A DNA stretch of 64,000 bases from Bacillota bacterium (lineage in GTDB: Bacteria; Bacillota; Clostridia; Acetivibrionales; DSM-1351), in NCBI GenBank assembly GCA_023444055.1, contig JAEZRV010000088.1, positions 17,899 through 81,898 of the forward strand. Direction: 5' to 3'. The notes beneath the pieces are model-generated. The model worked only from the letters and a program-made list of their open reading frames with translations. It was not told where the DNA came from and did not search any database. Every line of letters starts with the position of its first letter. Position 1 is the first letter of the stretch. Position numbers and translations under genes: made by a program. Positions 42,406 to 51,520 of the stretch are shown in pieces.

Positions 42406-43395
42406 TTAAAATATTATATCTTGCCATTTGAAATTTGCTGGGATATCACAATCTACACCTGAAAGATATGAATTGTTCCCAAACAACTCCAACGCATGTG
42501 GTATATTGGAGTTATCACAAAAAATAGAGGAATATATAATATCACAAAATCTTTGAGTCCTTTTACAAGCTTCATTAAAAAGATCAATAAATGAAAGCCT
42601 GCTTTTAATATTCTCATCATGAGGCATACACCATTGACGATTATTAAGATTTAAATAATCTAGACCATCAGTAATTTTATGTGGAAAGATGATGCTAGAA
42701 TATAGCGGAAATCCATAGATTAAATCATCAATTTTAGAAACTATTTTCCTCTTTATACCGTTCGTGTCTTTGCATAATTTCTCAACAAAAACCATGTCTT
42801 TAATTGCCTTACAGATTTCTTTTTTAGGAATTTGTATATTAAATACAGTCTTAATAACGCTTGAATACATTTCACTAATTATATTTTGCTCTGTAGAGGT
42901 TATACTTATAAGCTCATATGGACGTATTTCATGCACTTTTTTATTTAAAAGCATATCACACATTAATACGTCTATGGAGGTTTCAAATTTCCTGTGATAG
43001 CATATAAAAAGATTTTCGTTGGAATTAGTTTCCGTTTTGAAACCAGATCTGTAATAAATATATGGGTGTGATATGCTATCCATACAGTTATGGCTTAAAA
43101 ACCCCATAAAATACACAGTTAATATATTTTTGATATCCTCATTTTGTTTAACTATATAATCAATAATTGCTTTAAAAACCTGATTTACCTTTGTTGTGTG
43201 CAAAGTATTCCCAATATTTGAAAGTAATTTTTTAGAACGCCAGGGCCATACTTCGTGATAAAATAGTATATCTGGCCCTTGCGTACCTAAATTAAATACA
43301 GTTTGAAATTTTTCAATAAGCTCTCTGCATTTTATGTTTTCTATATTTTTAATAGACTTTAAACCACAAAGGTAATGAGTAACTATATTTGGCAT
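42406..43395 (-). CDS. Zinc-dependent phospholipase C-like protein
   Basis: 329 aa, cytoplasmic by lack of a signal peptide. The N-terminus MPNIVTHYLCG, the GTQGPDILFYHEVW stretch and FMGFLSHNCMDSISHPYIYYRSG follow the zinc-dependent phospholipase C-like family common in clostridia. Its His and Asp residues would bind metal. Substrate and role are not established for this group. Start ATG 43395 is preceded by AGGAGGTTACA. A dispersed element (43442-43520) lies immediately upstream. Confidence 0.75.
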   Translation of the reverse strand: MPNIVTHYLCGLKSIKNIENIKCRELIEKFQTVFNLGTQGPDILFYHEVWPWRSKKLLSNIGNTLHTTKVNQVFKAIIDYIVKQNEDIKNILTVYFMGFLSHNCMDSISHPYIYYRSGFKTETNSNENLFICYHRKFETSIDVLMCDMLLNKKVHEIRPYELISITSTEQNIISEMYSSVIKTVFNIQIPKKEICKAIKDMVFVEKLCKDTNGIKRKIVSKIDDLIYGFPLYSSIIFPHKITDGLDYLNLNNRQWCMPHDENIKSRLSFIDLFNEACKRTQRFCDIIYSSIFCDNSNIPHALELFGNNSYLSGVDCDIPANFKWQDIIF

Positions 43396-43441
43396 TGTAA
43401 CCTCCTAAAACTATACGTGTTAATTCTCTAAAGTCATTTAT

Positions 43442-43520
43442 ACTAATTTGTATTTGAAATGTGGAATTACATTTTATATAGCCGCGTATGTGACGTTAGG
43501 GCAAATCCCGCAAATATTAT
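43442..43520 (-). repeat. Dispersed element R, copy 3
   Basis: On the minus strand it holds ATTTGCGGG, then GCGGCTATATAAAATGTAAT, then a segment ending AAATTAGTATAA. This aligns with copies at 29118-29200 and 49383-49468. It lies upstream of the phospholipase C-like gene, in the same orientation as that gene. Confidence 0.6.
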
Positions 43521-43596
43521 ATATTATTATTTTTAGTATGTCTAATTAACTTTATAATAAATTCAATTATTTATAAAGTGTTTTTTAGAAAAATAA

Positions 43597-43657
43597 TTGA
43601 CAAAAGACATAATTGGTTATATAGTTAGTTACATAAGTAATTAACCAGATAACCAAT
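43597..43657 (+). promoter_or_regulatory. Promoter with large palindromic operator, GntR-ABC operon
   Basis: TTGACA (43597-43602), 17-bp spacer, TATAGT (43620-43625). An inverted repeat with 21-bp arms starts at 43612 (ATTGGTTATATAGTTAGTTA) and ends at 43657 (ATAACCAAT), covering the spacer end, the -10 and the start region. This fits autorepression by the GntR protein encoded next. Confidence 0.82.
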
Positions 43658-43700
43658 GAACTCATATACTATAAAGAGTTAAAATTTAGGAGGTGATATT

Positions 43701-44069
43701 TTGAAAATAGACTTTAATGGGGATAAACCAATTTATATTCAGTTGGCTGAGGGAATAGAGGATGCAATTCTTTCAGGGGCATATGAAGAAGAAACGCAAA
43801 TTCCTTCTACAACAGAGATCTCTGTAAACTATAAGATTAATCCTGCAACAGCCTTAAAAGGAATCAATTTGCTGGTAGATGAAGAAATTGTATATAAAAA
43901 GAGGGGGTTAGGTATGTTCGTATCAACAAATGCAAAAGAAAAAATATTGGATAAAAGAAAGATTACTTTTTTAGATTCATATATTACTTCACTTATATCT
44001 GAGGCTAAAAAACTATCAATTTCGAAGGACGATATAATAAAAATGTTAGAAAGAGGGTTTGATAAATGA
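43701..44069 (+). CDS. GntR-family regulator, YtrA subfamily
   Basis: 122 aa. The N-terminal winged helix (IYIQLAEGIEDAILSGAYEEETQIPSTTEIS..) is followed by only a short helical tail, the mark of the YtrA subgroup, which controls ABC transporter operons. Start TTG 43701 with AGGAGGTGA upstream. It overlaps the ATPase gene by 4 bp and probably binds the palindrome at 43612-43657. Confidence 0.88.
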   Translation: MKIDFNGDKPIYIQLAEGIEDAILSGAYEEETQIPSTTEISVNYKINPATALKGINLLVDEEIVYKKRGLGMFVSTNAKEKILDKRKITFLDSYITSLISEAKKLSISKDDIIKMLERGFDK

Positions 44070-44917
44070 GTTATATAGAGATTAATAATATTACTAAGGC
44101 ATTTGGAAATACGGTTGCACTTGACAACTTAACTTTAAGCCTTGAACAAAATAAAATTTATGGACTTCTAGGAAGAAACGGAGCAGGAAAAACAACACTT
44201 CTAAATCTTATTACAAATAAGCTTTTTCCGACAGAAGGTGAAATACTGTTAGATGGTGATAATGTAATAGAGAATGATAGAGCATTGTCAAAAATCTACT
44301 TTATGACTGAGAAGAACTTCTATCCAGATAGTATGACTGTAAAAGGTGCATTTAAGTGGGGAAAAGAATTTTACTCTGATTTTGATAAGAGTTATGCGGA
44401 ATCTTTAAGCGAAAAGTTTTCTCTTAATATTAATAAAAAAATAAAGTCTCTTTCAACGGGGTATAAATCAATTTTTAAGATAATTATGGCTTTATCCTGT
44501 AATGCACCGGCTATTTTACTAGATGAACCTGTGCTTGGACTTGATGCAAACCATAGGGATTTATTTTATAAAGAGCTGCTTCAAAGTTATAGTGAAAAAC
44601 CCAGAACTATAGTTATTTCAACACATTTAATTGAAGAGGCTGCTGACATTATAGAGAACGCAATAGTGCTCAAGAATGGAAAGATATTAATGAATGACTC
44701 AGTTGAAAACATACTTTCACAAGGCTACAGTGTATCAGGAAATGCAGGAGCAGTAGACACATTTATAGCAGGCAAAAATGTTTTAGGAACAGATGCTCTT
44801 GGAGGATTTAAAACTGCATATTTACTGGAAAAAATCAATCAAAGCAGTATTCCAGATGGAATAGAAGTATCAAAACTTGATTTGCAAAAGTTGTTTATTC
44901 ATATGACGAATTCTTAG
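44066..44917 (+). CDS. ABC transporter ATP-binding protein
   Basis: 283 aa. Walker A GRNGAGKTT near residue 37, a signature variant LSTGYKS, Walker B ILLDEPVLGLD and the switch His in STHLIEEA. The C-terminal extension (about 215-283) resembles YtrB-type ATPases. It pairs with the permease that begins 11 bp downstream. In related YtrA operons the transporter is induced by cell-wall-active compounds; here that is only an analogy. Confidence 0.9.
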   Translation: MSYIEINNITKAFGNTVALDNLTLSLEQNKIYGLLGRNGAGKTTLLNLITNKLFPTEGEILLDGDNVIENDRALSKIYFMTEKNFYPDSMTVKGAFKWGKEFYSDFDKSYAESLSEKFSLNINKKIKSLSTGYKSIFKIIMALSCNAPAILLDEPVLGLDANHRDLFYKELLQSYSEKPRTIVISTHLIEEAADIIENAIVLKNGKILMNDSVENILSQGYSVSGNAGAVDTFIAGKNVLGTDALGGFKTAYLLEKINQSSIPDGIEVSKLDLQKLFIHMTNS

Positions 44918-44927
44918 GAGGGATAAA

Positions 44928-45668
44928 ATGAGATTAAAATCTGTTGTTAAATATAATATTCATGAAATGAAATATGGAATTCTGATTTACTATGTTGTTA
45001 TTGCTGCAATAATGGTTTTGCTAACTGTTATGCTTTCAGATGGAGCTGTAAATGTCAGCAATAATAGAAATGGTTTTGTAAGTGGGGCTGAGGCTTCTGC
45101 AATTTTCTTGTTTGTGTGTGGATTAAATTCTTTTAAACAAAATTATTTATATTTATCCACTAATGGAATAACTAGAAAAGCCCAGTTTTACGGTTTTCTG
45201 ATTAGTTCGGTTATTATAGCTGTTGGAATGGCTGCCATTGATACTGCAACAACAAACATATTAAATATGTTCATGAATTATCGTCCAATGTTTTATCAGT
45301 TTTTTAAAGATTTTACATCAGAGTCCTCTCAATTGATAAATACTGTAATGGACTTCACATGGAGCACAGTTATTTATTTACTTGCACTAGTTATAGGGTA
45401 TTTTATAACTACTTTATACTATAGAATGTCTAAGATGCTTAAAATAATTGTATCTGTTGGTGTACCGGCTATGTTTATGATTGGTTCTCCTACATTAACT
45501 ATTTATCTAGTTAAAATGGGTTATATAGATGAATTCTACAAATTAATGGGATTTATAGGATATGGTAATGGTAACCCTACAATAGCAGTAATAGTTGCGT
45601 TAGTGGAAGCAGCAGTTGTAGCGGGATTGGCATATTTATTGGTTAGAAGGGCACCTGTTAAAGAGTAA
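44928..45668 (+). CDS. ABC transporter permease
   Basis: 246 aa with about six membrane segments (for example IYYVVIAAIMVLLTVM, FYGFLISSVIIAVGMAA, VIYLLALVIGYFITTLYY and a C-terminal segment before LLVRRAPVKE). No ATPase motif. It is the membrane partner of the ATPase just upstream, with AGGAGGG before the ATG. Last gene of the operon; a bidirectional terminator follows. Confidence 0.82.
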   Translation: MRLKSVVKYNIHEMKYGILIYYVVIAAIMVLLTVMLSDGAVNVSNNRNGFVSGAEASAIFLFVCGLNSFKQNYLYLSTNGITRKAQFYGFLISSVIIAVGMAAIDTATTNILNMFMNYRPMFYQFFKDFTSESSQLINTVMDFTWSTVIYLLALVIGYFITTLYYRMSKMLKIIVSVGVPAMFMIGSPTLTIYLVKMGYIDEFYKLMGFIGYGNGNPTIAVIVALVEAAVVAGLAYLLVRRAPVKE

Positions 45669-45825
45669 TACAGCATAATATATATTTCTAGAAGATATTG
45701 AATAAAATAAATCAGTTTATATTTACTTTCATATAACCGAACTTCTTTATGGCACTACAAAAATGGAGAATAATATTAAATGAGATAACTGAGAAATTCT
45801 TTTCGAAAAAGATAATTATTATAAG

Positions 45826-45885
45826 AAAAGTACCAGCTATTTTATCCGTATTTTTTGATTTAGGATATAACAGCTGGTACTTTTT
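45826..45885. terminator. Bidirectional terminator between the two ABC operons
   Basis: AAAAGTACCAGCT (45826-45838) pairs with AGCTGGTACTTTTT (45872-45885), extended by ATCC/GGAT inside. A-run and T-run on opposite sides suit convergent transcripts. Confidence 0.85.
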
Positions 45886-45965
45886 GATAAATACATCTTT
45901 ATAATTTTTGTAAGATTTTTTATTACTTATAGATAATATTACGCTTTTAGAAACATAATTATTGA

Positions 45966-47987
45966 CTATTCCTGTGGTGTTTTAAACATATCTAAATATC
46001 TTTGCAATTCAGGAGAAATAACCTTGCCTTTAAAGTTTATTAAAAATTCTGGAGTGTGATTATATTTGTTTTCTGTACCGTGTTCAATCATAACTCTATA
46101 GTTAGTATCAGTATCTGAATATGCGCAATCACTGGACAATTCCAAAATTTCCTTGATTACTGCTTTGTCAGTAATTTCAACAGTATCAGATAATGACCTT
46201 CCTGATGTAATCCTTCCATAAGAGGTATACTCATATGTATAGTTCATTGACTGTAAGATAATAGATTCTACATTTTCAGGTTTGACAATTATTTGTTCGT
46301 AGATACCCTCCTTTTTTAACCAATCAAGTATATTTGTATAATCTGATCTTAGTGCGTAGGTTATATGTTTATCCTTAGTATCAGTAATGGTTATTGTTAC
46401 TAGATCTTGATTGTTTAGCACTAAATCTGAATAATCTAACTTTTGTATATCTTGTCTTAAAGCTGTTTTAAAGCTTTCCAGCTGAGCCTTATCTGAAACA
46501 ATAAACGGTTCTTTAGCTGCTCGTAGGTCATTTATTTCTATATATTTTATATCTTTAGCCTCCTGATAGAGTATAGGATATCTATTTTCCATATATTCAT
46601 CACTTTTATAGATAGGAGCAAGGACTGAAGCATGGTTATCTATATCGATTGAGTATTTTCTGATAAGTTTTTTCCCGTTTTTTAGTTTATATGAAATATA
46701 CTGCTGATTCCCGTTTTTACTTCTGTTATCCAATACGTATTGATGTAGCTTTGTCATATTCTCAATATTTTGGGGATCTTTATAGATAAAAGTATATGTG
46801 CTGCTATATTTATCTTTATCGAAATTTGGATCATCTTTGTGCTCAAACCAATAAATATCATAGCCTAAATATGTTTCTTGAACTTCATTAGGGTCAGGAA
46901 TTTTGTTAACATAGCCTATAACATCTAAACGTATACCCATAGTCAAGATAACTAGAATCAGAGCAAAGCCTAGATATCCCTTATATGTGTGCAATATATT
47001 TAAGGATTTGTTTGTTATCATTTGAACAACAATATATGAGATAATTGAGCTGATGAAATACCCTAAAAGTACAAATGATAGTGAGGCGTTACTTACTTGT
47101 ATAAAATAAGCTCCACCAACGAGAGTCGCACATGTAACAAAACCATAAACAAATATTGGTCTTATAGGTTTAAACGTAATTATATCTCCTGCTGTTTCAG
47201 GTCTTCTTATTTTGAAGGCGAATAGACCACCAATCAGAAGAACTATAGTAACTGCAATATAAACAAATATTATTGTAGCTGGATGCTCTAATAAACCGAT
47301 GTTGAATAATCTTGAAAGTGGCATGTCATTGAAGATTTCTATGTTTGAGTAGGTATCGAACCCATAAAGAATACCTTTAAGGTTTATTCTAATATATTCT
47401 ACCAAAAACAAAGGAAGTACATTGAGTATATATATAAAAGCTAGTTGTGCAATAGAACTTCCTGTAAACATTCCAACAAATGCAGACATTGCAATAAACA
47501 TAATTCCAAAAAGAAGGGAATAACCTAACCATGTAAATATGAGCGCTACAGAATAAAAGTCTGATAGCGAGCTAAAGCAATTCATAATTAACATAATTAT
47601 AGTATTTAATAATAATGGTATAGTAAATAAAGTTATTGCAGAAACAATACTACTGATATATAGCGTTGTTCTTGTTAATGGCAGACTATGGAATAGTGAT
47701 GCCTGACGACTTTTTTGCATATATCTGAAAACCAAAGTCCCAATTAAAATAGGTACTACAAGGAGAATAAACTGACTTACGCCACCATTAAAAATTAAAT
47801 CATTTGAAATTGTAGCTTTTATGTGCGCTTTTGTTTGAAGAGAATTATTACTGTTAATTATATGCATATAGTGATTGAAGGGCATTACAAAAAATAATGC
47901 TAATGCGTATATAACACTAACCCACCAAAATCTTTTAATATCGCTTATAATCAATCCCTTTTTAAATAATGATGTTTTCAATTTCAT
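45966..47987 (-). CDS. ABC transporter permease with large extracytoplasmic region
   Basis: 673 aa. An N-terminal membrane block with several segments (about 15-355; WWVSVIYALALFFVMPF, LLVVPILIGTLVFRYM, FIYILNVLPLFLVEYI and others) is followed by about 300 soluble residues (from about 370). The soluble part is rich in beta-type sequence, probably outside the cell. This resembles the large permeases of YtrC/D-type operons. The start overlaps the ATPase gene by 26 bp. It has no clear relation in size to the 246-aa permease of the neighbouring operon. Confidence 0.8.
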   Translation of the reverse strand: MKLKTSLFKKGLIISDIKRFWWVSVIYALALFFVMPFNHYMHIINSNNSLQTKAHIKATISNDLIFNGGVSQFILLVVPILIGTLVFRYMQKSRQASLFHSLPLTRTTLYISSIVSAITLFTIPLLLNTIIMLIMNCFSSLSDFYSVALIFTWLGYSLLFGIMFIAMSAFVGMFTGSSIAQLAFIYILNVLPLFLVEYIRINLKGILYGFDTYSNIEIFNDMPLSRLFNIGLLEHPATIIFVYIAVTIVLLIGGLFAFKIRRPETAGDIITFKPIRPIFVYGFVTCATLVGGAYFIQVSNASLSFVLLGYFISSIISYIVVQMITNKSLNILHTYKGYLGFALILVILTMGIRLDVIGYVNKIPDPNEVQETYLGYDIYWFEHKDDPNFDKDKYSSTYTFIYKDPQNIENMTKLHQYVLDNRSKNGNQQYISYKLKNGKKLIRKYSIDIDNHASVLAPIYKSDEYMENRYPILYQEAKDIKYIEINDLRAAKEPFIVSDKAQLESFKTALRQDIQKLDYSDLVLNNQDLVTITITDTKDKHITYALRSDYTNILDWLKKEGIYEQIIVKPENVESIILQSMNYTYEYTSYGRITSGRSLSDTVEITDKAVIKEILELSSDCAYSDTDTNYRVMIEHGTENKYNHTPEFLINFKGKVISPELQRYLDMFKTPQE

Positions 47988-48861
47988 AGCCTTTACCCCC
48001 TAATTCGTAAATAAATATTTCTTCAAGAGATAGTGGGAGAATATCCATAATAACAGGGTTAGTTGATTTGACTCTTGAAATAATGTTTTCCTTGCTGCCT
48101 CTAACTATAAACTGCAGAACACTTCCATTTTTAGTTTGATGTAATACTTCAACACCTTTAAAAATGTCTGCTGGGGCTTCACCTGTATATGCAAGCTGTA
48201 TTTTATGAATATCAGATTTCATATTGTCAAGCTCTCGCTCAACCATCATTTTACCTTTGAAAAGTATGCCAACATGATCGCAAACATCTTCCAATTCACG
48301 TAAGTTGTGAGAAGATACTAATACAGTAGTGCCATACTCGGCAACATCCTGTAATACTAGATTCCAGACTTTTTTCCTCATTACAGGGTCAAGACCGTCA
48401 ACAGGCTCATCTAAAATCATAACCTTTGGTTTAGCAGATATTCCAAGCCAGAAGGCAACCTGCTTCTGCATACCCTTCGAAAGCTTTGTAACCCTTCTTT
48501 TTACATCAATAGGAAAGACCTGCTTCAAAGTATTAAATCTCTCCCAGCTCCAAGAGGGGTACATACTTGCATAGAAGTTTGCCATTTCCTTAATACTATA
48601 TTGAGAAAAATAAAACAGGTCATCAGAGATATATACTATTTCTGCTTTTGTTTCAGGGTTATCAAATACAGTTTTACCATCTATGGTGATAGTGCCTGAT
48701 TCATTTTTGTATATGCCAACTAAATGCTTTATAAGTGTAGTTTTTCCTGAACCATTAGGTCCGAGAAGTCCATATACAGAGCCTTGATTAATATGTATAT
48801 CTAGCTCATCTAAGGCCTTGAAGTCACCATATGACTTGCTTAAAGATTTTACATCTATCAT
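47962..48861 (-). CDS. ABC transporter ATP-binding protein
   Basis: 299 aa. Walker A GPNGSGKTT near residue 37, signature LSKGMQKQ, Walker B VMILDEPVDGLDP and switch His (SSHNLRELED). The C-terminal about 80 residues form an accessory domain, as in YtrB-like ATPases. Its ATG overlaps the GntR stop codon (TAATG), and its 3' end overlaps the permease start, so the three genes are one translationally coupled unit. Confidence 0.92.
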   Translation of the reverse strand: MIDVKSLSKSYGDFKALDELDIHINQGSVYGLLGPNGSGKTTLIKHLVGIYKNESGTITIDGKTVFDNPETKAEIVYISDDLFYFSQYSIKEMANFYASMYPSWSWERFNTLKQVFPIDVKRRVTKLSKGMQKQVAFWLGISAKPKVMILDEPVDGLDPVMRKKVWNLVLQDVAEYGTTVLVSSHNLRELEDVCDHVGILFKGKMMVERELDNMKSDIHKIQLAYTGEAPADIFKGVEVLHQTKNGSVLQFIVRGSKENIISRVKSTNPVIMDILPLSLEEIFIYELGGKGYEIENIII

Positions 48862-49241
48862 TATTTTGATGCCTCCTTTTTATTGTAGGTTTTGTGTATT
48901 ACATCAATAACACTTTGCTCAGTGGTTAGTAGGTAAATCAATTCCTCAGTCGTTTTTGTCAATTGTGAGAATAGCTCACTCCTGCGTGCTTCAACAGAAT
49001 TTTTGTCAAGTGGGGCAATGAAGTTGCCTTTCCCTTTTATGGAATATATACAACCCTCAGCTTCCAGTTCTTTGTAGGCTTTTTGTATCGTGTTAGGATT
49101 AATTGTAAGCATTTGTGCAAGCTCTCTCACAGATGGGATTTTTTCATTTGGCTTGACGGCTCCGGTAATAATCAAATCCTTAATCTTTTCCTTTATTTGT
49201 TCGTATAAAGGGTTAGAGTCTTTGTAATCTAATTGAATCAT
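48861..49241 (-). CDS. GntR-family regulator, YtrA subfamily
   Basis: About 126 aa. The winged helix has NPLYEQIKEKIKDLIITGAV, IPSVRELAQMLTINPNTIQKAYKELEAEG and a wing KGKGNFIAP; a short C-terminal helix follows. The start is ATG 49241 (MIQLDYKDSN) after GGAGGTGCCC; an in-frame GTG 6 bp earlier overlaps that site. Upstream, AGTAATAGT occurs twice around 49275-49305 with GTAC palindromes, a possible operator. It heads the second, minus-strand GntR-ABC operon. Confidence 0.9.
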   Translation of the reverse strand: MIQLDYKDSNPLYEQIKEKIKDLIITGAVKPNEKIPSVRELAQMLTINPNTIQKAYKELEAEGCIYSIKGKGNFIAPLDKNSVEARRSELFSQLTKTTEELIYLLTTEQSVIDVIHKTYNKKEASK

Positions 49242-49382
49242 GGGCACCTCCTTAATTACTTAACTGTATTAATAGTAATAGTACACTTAGTACAGTAATA
49301 GTGTAATTCCAAATGATGGGATTGTCAAGATGTTTTTTTGATTTGGAACATATAAATAACAATGATATAATTAGAAAAAGTA

Positions 49383-49468
49383 TTGAACAACATTTGCGGA
49401 CTACGTTTTGTGGCTACAGATGTTGCTACTTTAAAATGTGATACCGCATTTTTAAATGGAAATTAGTA
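49383..49468 (+). repeat. Dispersed element R, copy 4 (plus strand)
   Basis: Begins TTGAACAACATTTGCGG and ends GGAAATTAGTATAA. Internal TTTTGTGGCTACAGATG and AATGTGATACCGCATTT correspond to segments of the other three copies. A 27-codon frame opens at its TTG (MNNICGLRFVATDVA...), and the copy at 29118-29200 also reads MNNIC, then diverges. It lies about 100 bp upstream of leader D. Confidence 0.6.
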
Positions 49469-49568
49469 TAAGCAATGTAGAAAATTTAGAAGACTTAGAA
49501 GAAGACATCAGTATTGCAGGTCTGCTGGTGTTATAAATGTAAAATAGACTTAAATAAAAAAATAATAA

Positions 49569-49655
49569 AGGAGGTACAGTTCATGCAATTTCTATCAAGG
49601 AAATGTATATTCTTTGATGTTCTAGTACGAAATGCTTAGCATGGACATATTTATG
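49569..49655 (+). promoter_or_regulatory. Hairpin leader, copy D (pdxA), best-preserved copy
   Basis: AGGAGG (49569-49574) is followed by an 18-codon frame from ATG 49583 (MQFLSRKCIFFDVLVRNA, stop 49637-49639). GTTCATGC (49579-49586) pairs with GCATGGAC (49639-49646), ATTTC (49588-49592) with GAAAT (49629-49633), and ATCAAGGAA (49594-49602) with TTCTTTGAT (49610-49618). ATATTT then leads to ATG 49653. With the stem closed, about 10 nt separate the Shine-Dalgarno from that ATG. The leader ATG and the ATG at 49641 lie in opposite arms of the stem. Confidence 0.7.
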
Positions 49656-50675
49656 ACAAAACCTATTATTGGAATACCAATGGGCGACCCAGCAGGGATA
49701 GGTCCTGAAATAATTGTGAAAGCATTAAGAGATAAGAACATCTACGAGATTTGCAATCCTCTTGTAATTGGGGATGCTGAAATTATTAAAAAAGCTGCTC
49801 TAATATGCAATACAGCTGCCAAAATAAATATAATTTCATCTAGCAAGGATGGAGGATACAACGAAAATACTATTAATATTATTGATTTGAAGAATATTGA
49901 CATTACAAATTTTGAATATGGTACAGTTCAAGCCCAAAATGGACGAGCTGCTTATGAATATATTAAGAAAAGTATTGAACTAGCACTATCTAATGAAATA
50001 ACTTCAATTGCAACTACACCTATTAACAAGCCTGCATTGAAGGCAGCGAATGTTGATTTTATTGGACATACAGAAATACTTGCTGGGTTAACCAACACAA
50101 TTGATCCATTGACAATGTTTGAAGTAAGGGGAATGAGAGTGTTTTTCCTTACACGCCATGTATCACTAAAAAAAGCATGTGAAATGATAACTAAGGAAAG
50201 ATTGCTTGACTATATAGATAGGTGTACGGAGGCATTAAAAAGCCTTGGAGTAAGTGATGGCACAATGGCTGTAGCAGGACTTAATCCTCATAGTGGCGAT
50301 AATTGTCTGTTTGGTACAGAGGATGAAGAATTTATTAAGCCTGCTGTATCAGCTGCTAAGGAACAGGGATATGATGTGGAAGGTCCTATAGGTGCGGATT
50401 CTGTGTTTCATTTAGCATTAAAGGGAAGATATAATTCTGTGCTTTCTCTTTATCATGATCAAGGACATATCGCAACAAAAACTCTGGACTTTGAAAGGAC
50501 GATCGCTATCACATTGGGACTGCCATTCTTAAGAACATCAGTAGATCATGGTACAGCTTATGATATAGCAGGAAAGGGCATAGCCAGTGAAGTCAGTATG
50601 GTGGAAGCAATTCTATTGGCAGGGAAATATTCTGAGTCATATTCGGAATGGATAAAGGACAAGGGAATATATTAG
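49653..50675 (+). CDS. pdxA: 4-hydroxythreonine-4-phosphate dehydrogenase family (PdxA)
   Basis: About 340 aa. Motifs: IGIPMGDPAGIGPEI at the N-terminus, FIGHTEIL, LNPHSGDN and YHDQGHIATKT, whose His and Asp residues bind the catalytic metal. Classic PdxA works in pyridoxal phosphate synthesis, but PdxA2-like relatives act in sugar-acid catabolism. No other pdx gene is present here, so the exact substrate is open. Start ATG 49653 fits the family; ATG 49641 and 49632 are in frame. None has a near Shine-Dalgarno; the strong one lies in leader D. Confidence 0.9.
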   Translation: MTKPIIGIPMGDPAGIGPEIIVKALRDKNIYEICNPLVIGDAEIIKKAALICNTAAKINIISSSKDGGYNENTINIIDLKNIDITNFEYGTVQAQNGRAAYEYIKKSIELALSNEITSIATTPINKPALKAANVDFIGHTEILAGLTNTIDPLTMFEVRGMRVFFLTRHVSLKKACEMITKERLLDYIDRCTEALKSLGVSDGTMAVAGLNPHSGDNCLFGTEDEEFIKPAVSAAKEQGYDVEGPIGADSVFHLALKGRYNSVLSLYHDQGHIATKTLDFERTIAITLGLPFLRTSVDHGTAYDIAGKGIASEVSMVEAILLAGKYSESYSEWIKDKGIY

Positions 50676-50755
50676 ATTTATTATAAGGTAACATAACCCT
50701 CCATTAATACACCAGACTTTTAATTCATGTTATTATTAAAATTGGAGGTGACAGG

Positions 50756-51520
50756 TTGAATATGTTTTATACAACATCTGAGGTTGCAAAAATAATTGGA
50801 ATACATCCGAATACGGTACGTCTTTATGAAGAGCTAAAGTTAATCTCAAAACCAAATCGGCTTGAAAATGGATATCGTGTTTTTACGGAACTCCATATAG
50901 AACAGTTTAAAGTCGCTCGTCTTGCTTTTCAGGTTGAAGTTCTGCAAAATGGATTACGTAAAAGGGCGGTTGAAATTATAAAAACCACTGGAAAATGTGA
51001 CTTTGACAAAGCGTTAAAATTAACATTATCTTATTTAAGCCAGCTAGAGGATGAAATGCAAAATGCCGAAAAGGCAATTCATTTTGTAGAGCAAATTATG
51101 TTGGGTAAAAATAAAGTTGAACAGGGTTTACGACTTACAAGAAAAGAGACAGCCGATTATCTCAATGTGACTATTGACACTTTGAGAAATTGGGAGTTAA
51201 ATGGGTTGATGACAGTGAAAAGGAAGGAAAATGGCTATAGAGTATACAATGATACCGACATCCAGATATTAAGAATTATTAAATCCCTGAGATGTGCGAA
51301 TTATTCCCTTTCATCCATACGGAGAATGCTGTATATTCTTTCCCAAAATACGCAAATAGATATTCGTAATGCCATAGATACTTCTCAATCAAGTGATGAT
51401 ATAATAACTGCATGTGATACCCTGCTTACATCACTAAACAATGCAGAGGCTAATGCCAAAGAAATTTATACTCATTTGATTGAAATGAAAAATAAATACT
51501 TGACTAACCCTCCACTTTAA
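50756..51520 (+). CDS. Regulator with two MerR-type DNA-binding domains
   Basis: 254 aa. The first MerR helix-turn-helix spans about 4-72 (TTSEVAKIIGIHPNTVRLYEELKLI..ENGYRVF). A second, shorter one spans about 124-190 (LTRKETADYLNVTIDTLRNWELNGL..ENGYRVYNDTDIQ). Both end in the same ENGYRV wing, pointing to internal duplication. No effector-binding domain is seen. TTG 50756 follows GGAGGTGACAGG; ATG 50762 is possible. It precedes an ABC transporter operon which it probably controls. A hairpin at 51519-51551 lies between them. Confidence 0.85.
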   Translation: MNMFYTTSEVAKIIGIHPNTVRLYEELKLISKPNRLENGYRVFTELHIEQFKVARLAFQVEVLQNGLRKRAVEIIKTTGKCDFDKALKLTLSYLSQLEDEMQNAEKAIHFVEQIMLGKNKVEQGLRLTRKETADYLNVTIDTLRNWELNGLMTVKRKENGYRVYNDTDIQILRIIKSLRCANYSLSSIRRMLYILSQNTQIDIRNAIDTSQSSDDIITACDTLLTSLNNAEANAKEIYTHLIEMKNKYLTNPPL

